Of a stretch of DNA of 64,000 bases, positions 20,355-29,139 are shown piece by piece. Source of the DNA: Streptomyces sp. NBC_00576 (GTDB lineage Bacteria > Actinomycetota > Actinomycetes > Streptomycetales > Streptomycetaceae); contig NZ_CP107780.1 of assembly GCF_036345175.1 (NCBI RefSeq), positions 7,502,001-7,566,000 of the forward strand, read 5' to 3'. Position 1 is the stretch's first letter. Each line of letters opens with the position of its first letter. The notes beneath the pieces are model-generated. The model was given only the letters and a program-made list of their open reading frames with translations. It had not been told where the DNA came from and made no database searches. The translations under genes were made by a program, and so were the position numbers.

Positions 20355-22445
20355 ATGGGGGCCATTCCGACGCAACGGGAGACCGTGTCCTGGGCGCCGT
20401 CCCGTGCGCCGGGCCCGCCCGAGCGGCAGGGCGCGGACCGGCGCGCGGTCGCGCACGCCACGCTCGGTGGCGGCCCCCTCGCACCCGGCGCCGCCCGTGG
20501 CCTCGTACGCGCGGCCCTCGCCGAATGGGCCCAACTCGGCCTGCCCGGCGCCGAATCACTGCCCGAGCGGCTCATCGACGACGCCATGGTGGTCGTCAGC
20601 GAACTCGTCACCAACGCCGTCGTCCACGCGGGGACGGACGTGGAGCTGGCGTGCCGCCTGGAGACGTCGGGGGAGCCGGAGGAGGGAGAGGGGGAGGAAG
20701 CAGGGGCAGAGACAAGGGACGTCGTGCTCGTCGTCGAGGTGTCCGATCACCATCCCTCCCGCGCGCCCCGGGACGGGGGCGCCGAACCCTCGTACGACAT
20801 ACCGGAGTATGGGCGCGGCCTCCGCCTCGTCTCCGTACTGTCCGAGGCCTGGGGCGTCACCTACCGCACCGGCATCAAGACCGTCTGGGCGCGGCTCCCC
20901 GCCGAAGGAACGACGGCCGACGACGGCATCGAGGCGTACGCCGGCACACATGCCCTCGGGCACGGGTCACGGGTCGGCGAGATCTTCGCCCCCGAGCCGC
21001 CGCGCCACCCACATGACCAGGAGTGGCTCAATCACGGCGCCCTCTCCTTCCTCGCCGAGGCCTCCGACCTGCTCGCCGGACAACTCGACGAGGACCTCGT
21101 CGCCGCGCTCACCGGACAGCTCCTCGTGCCGCGCCTCGCCGACTGGTGCGCGGTGTGGCTGGAGGACGAGTCCATGGGGCGCGGGGGCGGCTGGAGCGAC
21201 GGGGGCGGAGGCGGGAACGGCAGGCGGAGCGGGGGCAGCGGGTACACCGGGCCCGGACCGAGGCTCGCCCGGGTCTGGCACGGCAGCGAGGACCGTATCG
21301 AGGAGCTGCGCCGCGCCCTGGAGAAGGATCCGCCGCGCCCGCCCGACACCACCAGAACGGGGCCGGTCCCCGTGCCCTGGCCCGGCGAGGCGCTCGGCGG
21401 GCAAGGGCACGGGGACATCGGCGCCGCGCTCGCCTACCGGCTGGTCGCGGGCGGCCGGCCGCTCGGCACGCTGGTCATCGGGCGGGCCGGAATGATCCGC
21501 TTCCCCGACGAGGTCACCGGCCTGGTCGAGGATCTCAGCCGCCGCGTCGCGCTCGCCGTCGGCGCTGCCCGCCAGTACGCCCGCCAGGCCACCATCAGCC
21601 GGATCCTCCAGCGCGGGCTGCTGCCCGGTGCCGTCGCCGAGATCCCCGGCGTCAGCAGCGCCCTCGTCTACGAACCCTGCGACAAGGGCGGGCCCAGCGG
21701 CGACTTCTACGACCTCTTCCCGGCCGGCGACGGCCGCTGGTGCTTCGCCGTCGGCGACGTCCAGGGCAAGGGGCCGGAGGCCGCCGTGGTGATCGGCCTC
21801 GCCCGGCCCTGGCTGCGGCTGCTCGCCCGCGAGGGCTACCGCGTCGCCGACGTCCTCGACCGCCTCAACCAGCTGCTCCTCGACGATGCCACGGAGACGG
21901 CGGACGCGGCGGCCCGCGCGCTGGTCGCGGCGGACGGGCGAGCCGCTGTTCCGGTGGGGGCGATGGGGGTGGGTTCGGTCGCTTCGGCCGTCCCTGGCGT
22001 CCTGGCTTCGGTACGGCCGGGCGAGGGGCCGCAGACCCGGTTCCTCTCCCTTCTCTACGGCGAACTCGTGCCCTTCGACGGAGGCGTGCGCTGCACCCTC
22101 GCCTCGGCCGGGCATCCGCTGCCCCTGGTGCTCCGGGCGGGCGGTGAGGTCCTTACGGCCGCCGAACCGCAGACGCTGCTCGGGGTCGTCGAGGACGAGA
22201 CGTACACGAGCGGCAGCTTCGAGCTGTGGCCCGGAGACAGCCTGCTGTGCGTCACCGACGGAGTCACCGAGCGGCGGTGCGGGCCCCGCCAGTTCGACGA
22301 CGGCGACGGCCTGGCGAGCGCCCTCGCGGGTTGCGCGGGGCTGAACGCGCAGCTGATCGCGGAACGTATCCGCCGACTCGTGCACGAGTTCGGGGAGAAG
22401 CCGCCGGAGGACGATCTGGCGCTGCTGGTGCTGCAGACCGAGTGA
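20355..22445 (+). CDS. RsbW-like ATPase / GAF / PP2C (SpoIIE) multidomain phosphatase
   Basis: The 696-residue regulator likely acts in sigma-factor partner switching. Order: HATPase_c_2 anti-sigma-like kinase domain (residues 40-190, SELVTNAVVHAG N-box near 83, GRGLRLV G-box); GAF-like domain (about 220-430, LVPRLADWCAVWLEDE at its start); PP2C/SpoIIE phosphatase (440-696, metal site GDVQGKGPEAAVV, DGVTERR near the end). The ATG at 20355 has GGGGAG 6 nt upstream; a GTG at 20322 is an alternative. Kinase plus phosphatase in one chain matches OsaC of S. coelicolor, which modulates SigB; the divergent multi-HAMP kinase and receiver support that analogy. A glycine-rich linker (GRGGGWSDGGGGGNG) breaks the GAF region. 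Confidence 0.88.
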   Translation: MGAIPTQRETVSWAPSRAPGPPERQGADRRAVAHATLGGGPLAPGAARGLVRAALAEWAQLGLPGAESLPERLIDDAMVVVSELVTNAVVHAGTDVELACRLETSGEPEEGEGEEAGAETRDVVLVVEVSDHHPSRAPRDGGAEPSYDIPEYGRGLRLVSVLSEAWGVTYRTGIKTVWARLPAEGTTADDGIEAYAGTHALGHGSRVGEIFAPEPPRHPHDQEWLNHGALSFLAEASDLLAGQLDEDLVAALTGQLLVPRLADWCAVWLEDESMGRGGGWSDGGGGGNGRRSGGSGYTGPGPRLARVWHGSEDRIEELRRALEKDPPRPPDTTRTGPVPVPWPGEALGGQGHGDIGAALAYRLVAGGRPLGTLVIGRAGMIRFPDEVTGLVEDLSRRVALAVGAARQYARQATISRILQRGLLPGAVAEIPGVSSALVYEPCDKGGPSGDFYDLFPAGDGRWCFAVGDVQGKGPEAAVVIGLARPWLRLLAREGYRVADVLDRLNQLLLDDATETADAAARALVAADGRAAVPVGAMGVGSVASAVPGVLASVRPGEGPQTRFLSLLYGELVPFDGGVRCTLASAGHPLPLVLRAGGEVLTAAEPQTLLGVVEDETYTSGSFELWPGDSLLCVTDGVTERRCGPRQFDDGDGLASALAGCAGLNAQLIAERIRRLVHEFGEKPPEDDLALLVLQTE

Positions 22446-22486
22446 CGGGGGCGGCGTCATCGGGCCGGTTGTCCGGGTGGGGCGGG

Positions 22487-22509
22487 TTGTCCCGGCGGTG
22501 CTGGACAAT
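22487..22509 (+). promoter_or_regulatory. candidate hemW promoter
   Basis: TTGTCCCGG, 8 nt, GACAAT: a partial match to the PafBC-type layout, with the -10 ending 7 nt before the preferred ATG. Confidence 0.35.
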
Positions 22510-22516
22510 GGAAGGC

Positions 22517-23749
22517 ATGCCCTCCGCACTTCCCGACGGCGAACCCGTCCCCGACGACGGCGCCCTCCCCGCCCCCGCGCTCGACGGGGCCGCGGACCGT
22601 CCCCTCGGGTTCTACCTCCATGTCCCGTACTGCGCGACCCGCTGCGGTTACTGCGACTTCAACACCTACACGGCGACCGAGCTGCGTGGCACAGGCGGTG
22701 TCCTCGCCTCCCGCGACAACTACGCGGACACCCTGATCGACGAGGTCCGGCTGGCGCGGAAGGTGCTGGGCGACGATCCGCGCGAGGTCCGCACGGTGTT
22801 CGTCGGAGGCGGCACACCCACGCTGCTGGCCGCCGACGATCTCGTACGGATGCTGGGGGCGATCCGTGACGAGTTCGGCCTCGCGGCGGACGCCGAGGTG
22901 ACGACGGAGGCGAATCCGGAGTCGGTGGACGAGCGATATCTGGCCACGTTGCGGGAGGGCGGATTCAACCGGATCTCCTTCGGGATGCAGAGCGCGCAGC
23001 AGCACGTACTGAAGGTGCTGGACCGTACGCACACGCCCGGGCGGCCCGAGGCGTGCGTCGCGGAGGCGCGGGCTGTGGGGTTCGAGCACGTGAACCTCGA
23101 CTTGATCTACGGCACCCCCGGGGAGTCGGACGATGACTGGCGGGCCTCGCTGGACGCCGTGCTCGGGGCCGGGCCGGATCACGTGAGCGCGTACGCCCTG
23201 ATCGTGGAGGAGGGTACGCAGCTGGCTCGGCGTATCCGCCGGGGCGAGGTTCCGATGACCGACGACGACGTCCACGCGGATCGGTATCTGATCGCCGATG
23301 AGGTGCTGGGCGCGGCGGGTTATGAGTGGTACGAGGTGTCGAACTGGGCGACTTCGGTGGCCGGCCGGTGCCTCCACAACGAGCTGTACTGGCGCGGCGC
23401 CGACTGGTGGGGCGCGGGGCCAGGGGCCCACAGCCATGTGGGGGGCGTGCGGTGGTGGAACGTGAAGCATCCGGGGGCGTATGCGGGGGCGCTGGCGGCG
23501 GGGCGGTCGCCGGGGGCGGGCCGTGAGGTGCTGTCGGAGGAGGACCGGCGGGTGGAGCGGGTTCTGCTGGAGCTGAGGTTGCGGGAGGGGGTGCCGTTGG
23601 GGCTGCTGCGAGAGGCGGGGCTGGTGGCTGCGGGGCGTGCGTTGGGGGACGGGCTGCTGGAGGCGGGGCCCTATGGGGAGGGGCGGGCGGTGCTGACGTT
23701 GCGGGGGCGGTTGCTGGCGGATGCGGTGGTGCGGGATCTGGTGGACTGA
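22517..23749 (+). CDS. hemW: radical SAM heme chaperone HemW
   Basis: The 410-residue protein has the radical SAM cluster motif CATRCGYCDF (near residue 38), the GGGTPTLL motif, the SFGMQS segment, and the HNELYWRG plus GAGPGAHSHV signatures typical of HemW. HemW was long annotated as oxygen-independent coproporphyrinogen III oxidase (HemN-like), but this subgroup lacks the HemN N-terminal residues and acts as a heme-trafficking protein. The ATG at 22517 (MPSALPDGEP) is preferred over the one at 22508 because family similarity starts there. In Streptomyces it lies just upstream of hrcA-dnaJ, as here, apart from two minus-strand genes. Confidence 0.93.
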   Translation: MPSALPDGEPVPDDGALPAPALDGAADRPLGFYLHVPYCATRCGYCDFNTYTATELRGTGGVLASRDNYADTLIDEVRLARKVLGDDPREVRTVFVGGGTPTLLAADDLVRMLGAIRDEFGLAADAEVTTEANPESVDERYLATLREGGFNRISFGMQSAQQHVLKVLDRTHTPGRPEACVAEARAVGFEHVNLDLIYGTPGESDDDWRASLDAVLGAGPDHVSAYALIVEEGTQLARRIRRGEVPMTDDDVHADRYLIADEVLGAAGYEWYEVSNWATSVAGRCLHNELYWRGADWWGAGPGAHSHVGGVRWWNVKHPGAYAGALAAGRSPGAGREVLSEEDRRVERVLLELRLREGVPLGLLREAGLVAAGRALGDGLLEAGPYGEGRAVLTLRGRLLADAVVRDLVD

Positions 23750-23755
23750 GGGTTT

Positions 23756-23854
23756 CGCCCCCGCCGCCCTTACCCGTCCCATCCCTGGGGGCTGCGCCCC
23801 CAGACCCCCGCTTCGGCCCTGAACGGGCCTCGTCCTCAAGCGCCGGACGGGCTG
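23756..23854 (+). repeat. composite intergenic hairpin repeat, copy 2
   Basis: Begins 7 nt after the hemW stop and fills the gap to the convergent DUF3097 gene. It has the same order as copy 1: C-rich lead, GGGGGCTGCGCCCCC hairpin, GGCCCTGAACGGGCC hairpin, CGCCGGACGGGCTGG end. Confidence 0.85.
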
Positions 23855-24675
23855 GGTTCCGGTGCCGTCACGAAATCGATCAGTTCCTCCACGCGGCCCA
23901 GCAACTCCGGCTCCAGGTCCCTGTACGAGCCCACCCGCGCCAGAATCGCCCGCCACACCGCCCCCGTGTTCTCCGGCCACCCCAGCTCCCGGCACACCCC
24001 CGTCTTCCAGTCCTGCCCGTGCGGGATCCGGGGCCAGCCCGGGATGCCCAGCGACGCCGGCTTCACCGCCTCCCACACGTCGATGTACGGGTGCCCGACC
24101 ACCAGCGCGTGTTCGCTCGTCACCGACTGCGCGATCCGGAACTCCTTCGTACCCGGCACCAGGTGGTCCACCAGGATGCCCAGGCGGGCGTCCGGGCCCG
24201 GGGCGAACTCGGTCACGATCGCGGGTAGGTCGTCGATGCCCTCCAGATACTCGACGACCACGCCCTCGACCCGCAGGTCGTCTCCCCACACCTTCTCGAC
24301 CAGTTCGGCATCGTGACGGCCCTCGACATAGATCCGCCCCGCCCGGGCCACCCGTGCCCGGGCCCCGGGAACCGCCACCGAACCGGAAGCGGTACGGGAC
24401 GGACGTACCGACGACGATGACGTCGACGGTGACCCGGTGGGGCGTACGAGGGTCACCACCCTGCCCTCCAGCAGGAAGCCGCCCGGCTCCAGCGGGAACA
24501 CGCGGTGTTTGCCGAAGCGGTCCTCCAGGGTGACTGTGCCCGCCTCGCAGCGGATCACCGCGCCGCAGAAGCCCGTCCCCGGCTCCTCGACCACCAGGCC
24601 CGGGTCCGCCGGGACCTGCGGTACGGGCTTGGGCTTCTTCCACGGCGGGGTCAGGTCCGGAGAGTACTGGCGCAT
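23836..24675 (-). CDS. DUF3097 family protein
   Basis: A 279-residue actinobacterial protein of the DUF3097 family. The N-terminus (SPDLTPPWKKPKPVPQVPA) and a small beta domain (AVIRCEAGTVTLEDRFG) come first. A Ser/Thr-rich linker (about 90-105) follows, then a Toprim-like core with YVEGRHDAELVEKVWGDDLR (near 135) and GILVDHLVPG (near 187). The acidic residues of these two motifs are those expected of a Toprim fold, which would suggest nucleic-acid cleavage or joining, but no activity has been assigned. A TATCGT -10-like hexamer lies 7 nt before the ATG. It follows the metallo-hydrolase gene by 31 bp. Its last 19 nt lie within hairpin repeat copy 2. Confidence 0.9.
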   Translation of the reverse strand: MRQYSPDLTPPWKKPKPVPQVPADPGLVVEEPGTGFCGAVIRCEAGTVTLEDRFGKHRVFPLEPGGFLLEGRVVTLVRPTGSPSTSSSSVRPSRTASGSVAVPGARARVARAGRIYVEGRHDAELVEKVWGDDLRVEGVVVEYLEGIDDLPAIVTEFAPGPDARLGILVDHLVPGTKEFRIAQSVTSEHALVVGHPYIDVWEAVKPASLGIPGWPRIPHGQDWKTGVCRELGWPENTGAVWRAILARVGSYRDLEPELLGRVEELIDFVTAPEPSPSGA

Positions 24676-24706
24676 TCGGATGACGATAGGAGAAGCGCCC
24701 CCGGCG

Positions 24707-25462
24707 TCAGTTCACCGGCCCTCGCGACACGCCGAAACGGCTTGCCAGGGCGTCCCGTTGGGCCCGTACGAACGCCGCGTCCACCACCGCGCCGTGACCG
24801 GGTACGTACAGTGCGTCCTCGCCGCCCAGAGCGAGGAGACGGTCGAGGGCCGTGGGCCAGTGCGACGGTACGGCGTCGGGGCCCGCCTGCGGTTCGCCCG
24901 ACTCCTCGACCAGATCGCCGCAGAAGACGACTGTCGGATCGCCCGGTACGAGGACCGCGAGGTCGCTGTGGGTGTGGCCGGGGCCGACGTTCCGCAGGAC
25001 GACTTCCGGGCCGTCGTTCAGCTCGACGGTGAGCGCCCCCCGGACCTCCCGGTGCGGGACGACCAGGGTGTCCGCCGCCTCCTCCGCCGCACGGACATCC
25101 AGACCGTTGCGCACCGCGTCCGCGCACAACGCCTCGCGCCCCACTTTCTCGAATGCGCCCTCCGCGCCCCCTGCCGCGAAGACATACGCACCCGCGAACA
25201 CCGCCGATCCGAAAATATGATCGAAATGGGCGTGTGTGAGTGCGAGAAAGTCCACACGGCGACCGGCGAGCGCCTGGGCCTCCAGACGCACCTTCGCGCC
25301 CTCCGCGAGGCTCGATCCCGCGTCGATCAGCAGTGCGCCGCCCGGCCCGGTCACCAGTCCCACCGTGCAGTCCCAGACCGGCAGCCGGCACCGGCCCACC
25401 CCGGCCGCCAGGCGCTCCCAGCCCAGGTCGTCCCACCCCGGCTCTTCCCAAGTCACCTTCAT
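24707..25462 (-). CDS. MBL-fold metallohydrolase
   Basis: A 251-residue cytosolic metallo-beta-lactamase-fold hydrolase. The metal-binding motif THAHFDH (near residue 78) is intact, with further ligands in GHTHSD (near 168), the bridging Asp in FCGDLVEESG and the late His in VPGHGAVVD. The substrate cannot be read from the sequence; lactone or thioester hydrolases of the glyoxalase II type share this layout. The ATG at 25462 begins MKVTWEEPGWDDL. It is divergent from hrcA and precedes the DUF3097 gene on the same strand. Confidence 0.9.
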   Translation of the reverse strand: MKVTWEEPGWDDLGWERLAAGVGRCRLPVWDCTVGLVTGPGGALLIDAGSSLAEGAKVRLEAQALAGRRVDFLALTHAHFDHIFGSAVFAGAYVFAAGGAEGAFEKVGREALCADAVRNGLDVRAAEEAADTLVVPHREVRGALTVELNDGPEVVLRNVGPGHTHSDLAVLVPGDPTVVFCGDLVEESGEPQAGPDAVPSHWPTALDRLLALGGEDALYVPGHGAVVDAAFVRAQRDALASRFGVSRGPVN

Positions 25463-25601
25463 GCGGCGACGCTAGCCGGAGAGGGCGGAAGCCGTGGGAA
25501 GCCGCGGGACGTCGCGGGAAGCCGTGGGCCCGAGCTGGTTGCCGAGGACGCGACATCGCAGGACAGGTCGGTACACGTCGGCAGGTCAGTGCGGGCTGCC
25601 C

Positions 25602-25632
25602 TTGCCGGGGGCGTACCCGACAGCCGTACACT
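25602..25632 (+). promoter_or_regulatory. candidate hrcA promoter
   Basis: TTGCCG and TACACT separated by 19 bp, just upstream of CIRCE. It would place the transcription start next to the operator, the usual geometry for HrcA repression. Spacing is longer than ideal. Confidence 0.4.
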
Positions 25633-25645
25633 GGGCCGGGGAACT

Positions 25646-25672
25646 CTGGCACTCGCACACGAAGAGTGCCAG
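25646..25672. promoter_or_regulatory. CIRCE operator (HrcA-binding site)
   Basis: CTGGCACTC, 9 nt, GAGTGCCAG: a perfect 9-bp inverted repeat with the diagnostic N9 spacer. Against the general TTAGCACTC-N9-GAGTGCTAA consensus the outer pairs differ (CTG/CAG for TTA/TAA), while the symmetry is complete. It lies 104 bp before hrcA, so hrcA-dnaJ is autoregulated and heat inducible. Confidence 0.92.
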
Positions 25673-25775
25673 GGAGGCCAATGAAGGGCCGAAGAGCCAT
25701 ATAGACCGAGACCGGTGCGGGAGACCGGGTATCGGGTAGGCACTCAGGGGACGACAGCAGCTGGAGGTGTGCGCG

Positions 25776-26792
25776 GTGCTCAGTGAACGCAGGCTCGAAG
25801 TGCTGCGCGCGATCGTCCAGGACTATGTCGGCACCGAGGAGCCGGTCGGGTCCAAGGCGCTCACCGAGCGGCACAACCTCGGGGTCTCGCCGGCGACCGT
25901 CCGCAACGACATGGCGGCGCTGGAGGACGAGGGCTTCATCGCCCAGCCTCACACCAGCGCCGGGCGCATCCCGACCGAAAAGGGCTACCGGCTCTTCGTC
26001 GACAGGCTCGCCGGCGTCAAGCCGATGACGGCGCCCGAGCGGCGTGCCATCCAGAACTTCCTGGACGGCGCTGTCGACCTCGATGATGTCGTGGGGCGGA
26101 CAGTGCGACTGCTCGCCCAGCTGACGCGGCAGGTCGCCGTCGTGCAGTATCCGTCGCTCACCCGGTCCACCGTGCGGCACGTGGAGCTGCTCTCGCTCGC
26201 TCCCGCGCGCGTGATGCTCGTGCTGATCACGGACACGGGCCGGGTGGAGCAGCGGATGATCGACTGCCCGGCGCCCTTCGGGGAGACGTCTCTGGCGGAT
26301 CTACGCGCGCGGCTCAACAGCCGGGTCGCGGGCCGCCGGTTCGCGGACGTGCCGCAGCTTGTGCAGGACCTCCCGGACGCCTTCGAGGCGGAGGACCGGG
26401 GCACGGTCGCGACGGTGCTCTCCACCCTTCTGGAGACGCTCGTCGAGGAGGCCGAGGAGCGGCTGATGATCGGCGGAACCGCCAATCTGACCCGCTTCGG
26501 ACATGACTTTCCCCTCACTATCAGGCCGGTTCTGGAAGCTCTGGAGGAACAGGTCGTACTTCTCAAACTCCTTGGTGAGGCCGGGGATTCGAGCATGACC
26601 GTACGAATCGGTCACGAGAACAAATACGAGGGACTCAACTCCACGTCCGTCGTGTCGGTCGGCTACGGTTCGGGCGGCGAGGCAGTGGCCAAGCTCGGCG
26701 TGGTCGGACCGACCCGCATGGACTACCCGGGAACGATGGGAGCGGTACGCGCAGTGGCACGGTACGTCGGACAGATCCTGGCGGAGTCGTAA
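25776..26792 (+). CDS. hrcA: heat-inducible transcription repressor HrcA
   Basis: The 338-residue repressor binds CIRCE and is kept active by GroEL. It has the winged-helix N-terminus (LSERRLEVLRAIVQDYV, PVGSKALTERHNLGVSPATVRNDMAALEDEGFI), the HrcA core (GRIPTEKGYRLFVDRL) and the dimerisation/GAF-like region. The GTG at 25776 is chosen because GGAGG ends 8 nt upstream and the family N-terminus starts there; the GTG at 25767 overlaps the ribosome site. The stop codon TAA at 26790 is followed at once by the dnaJ GTG, so the pair is coupled. A perfect CIRCE element upstream shows autoregulation. Confidence 0.97.
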   Translation: MLSERRLEVLRAIVQDYVGTEEPVGSKALTERHNLGVSPATVRNDMAALEDEGFIAQPHTSAGRIPTEKGYRLFVDRLAGVKPMTAPERRAIQNFLDGAVDLDDVVGRTVRLLAQLTRQVAVVQYPSLTRSTVRHVELLSLAPARVMLVLITDTGRVEQRMIDCPAPFGETSLADLRARLNSRVAGRRFADVPQLVQDLPDAFEAEDRGTVATVLSTLLETLVEEAEERLMIGGTANLTRFGHDFPLTIRPVLEALEEQVVLLKLLGEAGDSSMTVRIGHENKYEGLNSTSVVSVGYGSGGEAVAKLGVVGPTRMDYPGTMGAVRAVARYVGQILAES

Positions 26793-27929
26793 GTGGCCAC
26801 GGACTACTACGCCGTACTCGGCGTGCGCCGCGACGCGTCCCAGGACGAGATCAAGAAGGCGTTCAGGAGGCTCGCCCGCGAGCTGCACCCGGACGTCAAC
26901 CCCGATCCGAAGACGCAGGAGCGGTTCAAGGAGATCAACGCCGCGTACGAGGTGTTGTCGGACCCGCAGAAGAAGCAGGTCTACGACCTCGGCGGCGACC
27001 CCCTCTCGCAGGCGGGCGGCGGAGGCGCGGGCGGCTTCGGCGCCGGTGGCTTCGGGAACTTCTCGGACATCATGGACGCGTTCTTCGGAACGGCGTCCCA
27101 GCGGGGGCCGAGGTCGCGTACGCGGCGCGGCCAGGACGCGATGATCCGGCTCGACATCGAGCTCGACGAAGCCGCCTTCGGGACCACCAAGGACATCCAG
27201 GTCGACACGGCCGTGGTGTGCGCCACCTGTAGTGGTGAGGGTGCGGCGCCGGGGACTTCCGCCCAGACCTGCGACATGTGTCGCGGTCGGGGTGAGGTGT
27301 CGCAGGTGACGCGGTCCTTCCTGGGCCAGGTCATGACATCCCGGCCCTGCCCGCAGTGCCAGGGGTTCGGAACGGTCGTTCCGACGCCGTGCCCCGAGTG
27401 CGCCGGTGACGGGCGGGTGCGGTCGCGGCGGACGCTGACCGTGAAGATCCCTGCGGGTGTCGACAACGGTACGAGGATCCAGCTCGCCGGTGAGGGTGAG
27501 GTGGGGCCGGGTGGTGGTCCCGCCGGTGACCTGTACGTCGAGATCCATGAGCTGCCGCACTCGCAGTTCCAGCGGCGCGGGGACGATCTGCACTGCACGG
27601 TGACTCTTCCGATGACGGCGGCGTCGCTGGGCACGAAGGTGCCGCTGGAGACGCTCGACGGGCTGGAGGAGGTCGACATCCGTCCGGGCACGCAGTCCGG
27701 GCAGTCGATTCCGCTGCACGGGCGGGGGGTTACGCATCTTCGGGGTGGCGGGCGCGGTGATCTCATCGTCCATGTCGAGGTCATGACTCCGTCGAAGCTT
27801 GATCCTGAGCAGGAGCGGCTGCTGCGGGAGCTGGCGCAGTTGCGGGGTGAGGAGCGGCCCACGGGGCAGTTCCAGCCTGGGCAGCAGGGGTTGTTCTCGC
27901 GGTTGAAGGATGCGTTCAACGGGCGTTGA
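26793..27929 (+). CDS. dnaJ: molecular chaperone DnaJ (second, hrcA-linked copy type)
   Basis: The 378-residue co-chaperone stimulates the DnaK ATPase. It has a J-domain with HPD (residues 30-32, ELHPDVNPD), a short Gly/Phe region (GGGGAGGFGAGGFGNF), four zinc-finger repeats (CATCSGEG, CDMCRGRG, CPQCQGFG, CPECAGDG) and a C-terminal substrate-binding domain. All cysteines are present. Linkage to hrcA identifies it as the DnaJ2 type; Streptomyces usually keeps another dnaJ in the dnaK operon. The GTG start abuts the hrcA stop with no gap. Followed by hairpin repeat copy 3. Confidence 0.97.
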   Translation: MATDYYAVLGVRRDASQDEIKKAFRRLARELHPDVNPDPKTQERFKEINAAYEVLSDPQKKQVYDLGGDPLSQAGGGGAGGFGAGGFGNFSDIMDAFFGTASQRGPRSRTRRGQDAMIRLDIELDEAAFGTTKDIQVDTAVVCATCSGEGAAPGTSAQTCDMCRGRGEVSQVTRSFLGQVMTSRPCPQCQGFGTVVPTPCPECAGDGRVRSRRTLTVKIPAGVDNGTRIQLAGEGEVGPGGGPAGDLYVEIHELPHSQFQRRGDDLHCTVTLPMTAASLGTKVPLETLDGLEEVDIRPGTQSGQSIPLHGRGVTHLRGGGRGDLIVHVEVMTPSKLDPEQERLLRELAQLRGEERPTGQFQPGQQGLFSRLKDAFNGR

Positions 27930-27949
27930 GGGTAGGGGGCGGGCTCTCT

Positions 27950-28015
27950 GGGGGCTGCGCCCCCAGACCCCGCTTTCGCACTGAACGCACTCGTCCTCAA
28001 ACGCCGGACGGGCTG
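27950..28015 (+). repeat. composite intergenic hairpin repeat, copy 3
   Basis: Twenty nt behind dnaJ. This shorter copy lacks the C-rich lead but keeps the GGGGGCTGCGCCCCC hairpin, a variant middle (CGCACTGAACGCACTCG) and the AACGCCGGACGGGCTG end. The middle arm has drifted in sequence while the outline is kept. Confidence 0.8.
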
Positions 28016-28062
28016 TACGGGCCTGATTCGGACTTGTGCAGGGGACGTGACAACATGCCGTC

Positions 28063-29139
28063 ATGTCCTCCGCGCTGACCGATCTCTTCCCTCACCCGAT
28101 CGTGCAGGCCCCCATGGCGGGCGGCGTCTCCGTCCCGCAGCTCGCCGGCGCCGTCGCCGATGCGGGCGGGCTCGGGTTTCTCGCCGCCGGGTACAAGACC
28201 GCGGACGGGATGTACCAGGAGATCAAAACGCTGCGGGGGCTCACCGGGCGTCCCTTCGGCGTGAACCTCTTCATGCCGCAGCCCGAGTATGCCGATCCCG
28301 CCGCCGTCGAGGTCTACGCCCATCAGCTCGCCGGCGAGGCCACCTGGTACGACACCGAGCTGGGCGACCCGGACAGCGGACGCGACGACGGCTACGACGC
28401 CAAGCTCGCCGTACTCCTCGACAACCCGGTCCCGGTCGTCTCCTTCCACTTCGGGGTGCCGAGCAGCGACGTACTGGACTCCCTCCGCCGCGCCGGCACC
28501 TTCACCCTGGTCACCGCCACCACCGCCGAGGAGGCCCTCGCCGTACAGCGGGCCGGGGCCGACGCGGTGATCGTGCAGGGCGTCGAGGCCGGTGGTCATC
28601 AGGGCACCCATCGTGACAACCCCGAGGCGGACGGGGCCGCCATCGGGCTTCTCTCCCTCATCGCGCAGGTCCGCGAGACCGTCGACCTGCCCCTCGTCGC
28701 CGCCGGCGGGCTCATGCGCGGCAGCCAGATCGCCGCCGTCCTCGCCGCGGGCGCGAGTGCCGCCCAGCTCGGCACCGCCTTCCTGGCCACCCCGGAATCC
28801 GGCGCCCACACCCTGCACAAGCAGGCGCTGACGAACCCCCTCTTCGTCCGTACGGAACTGACGCGAGCGTTCTCCGGCCGGCCGGCCCGGGGGCTGGTGA
28901 ACCGTTTCCTGCGCGAGCACGGCCCGTACGCCCCCGCCGCCTACCCCGAGGTCCACCACCTCACCTCGCCGCTCCGTAAGAAGGCCGCCGCGTCCGGCGA
29001 CGCGCAGGGCATGGCGCTGTGGGCGGGGCAGGGGCACCGGATGGCCCGGGACATTCCGGCGGGGGAGCTGGTGAGGGTGCTCACGGACGAGATCGCCGCC
29101 GCGCGGGCCGCGTTGGTGGGCGGGGGCGCGAGCTCGTGA
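28063..29139 (+). CDS. nitronate monooxygenase family flavoprotein
   Basis: A 358-residue TIM-barrel FMN enzyme of the 2-nitropropane dioxygenase family, which oxidises alkyl nitronates such as propionate 3-nitronate. Visible are the N-terminal PIVQAPMAGGVSVPQLAGAVADAGGLGFL segment (residues 11-40), GADAVIVQGVEAGGHQGTH (near 165-184, with the active His) and AAGGLMRGSQIAAVLAAGASAAQLGTAFL (phosphate-binding region). The ATG at 28063 lies 6 nt after a CAACAT -10-like hexamer. The stop overlaps the rsmE GTG (GTGA at 29136), so the two genes are coupled although their functions seem unrelated. Confidence 0.92.
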   Translation: MSSALTDLFPHPIVQAPMAGGVSVPQLAGAVADAGGLGFLAAGYKTADGMYQEIKTLRGLTGRPFGVNLFMPQPEYADPAAVEVYAHQLAGEATWYDTELGDPDSGRDDGYDAKLAVLLDNPVPVVSFHFGVPSSDVLDSLRRAGTFTLVTATTAEEALAVQRAGADAVIVQGVEAGGHQGTHRDNPEADGAAIGLLSLIAQVRETVDLPLVAAGGLMRGSQIAAVLAAGASAAQLGTAFLATPESGAHTLHKQALTNPLFVRTELTRAFSGRPARGLVNRFLREHGPYAPAAYPEVHHLTSPLRKKAAASGDAQGMALWAGQGHRMARDIPAGELVRVLTDEIAAARAALVGGGASS

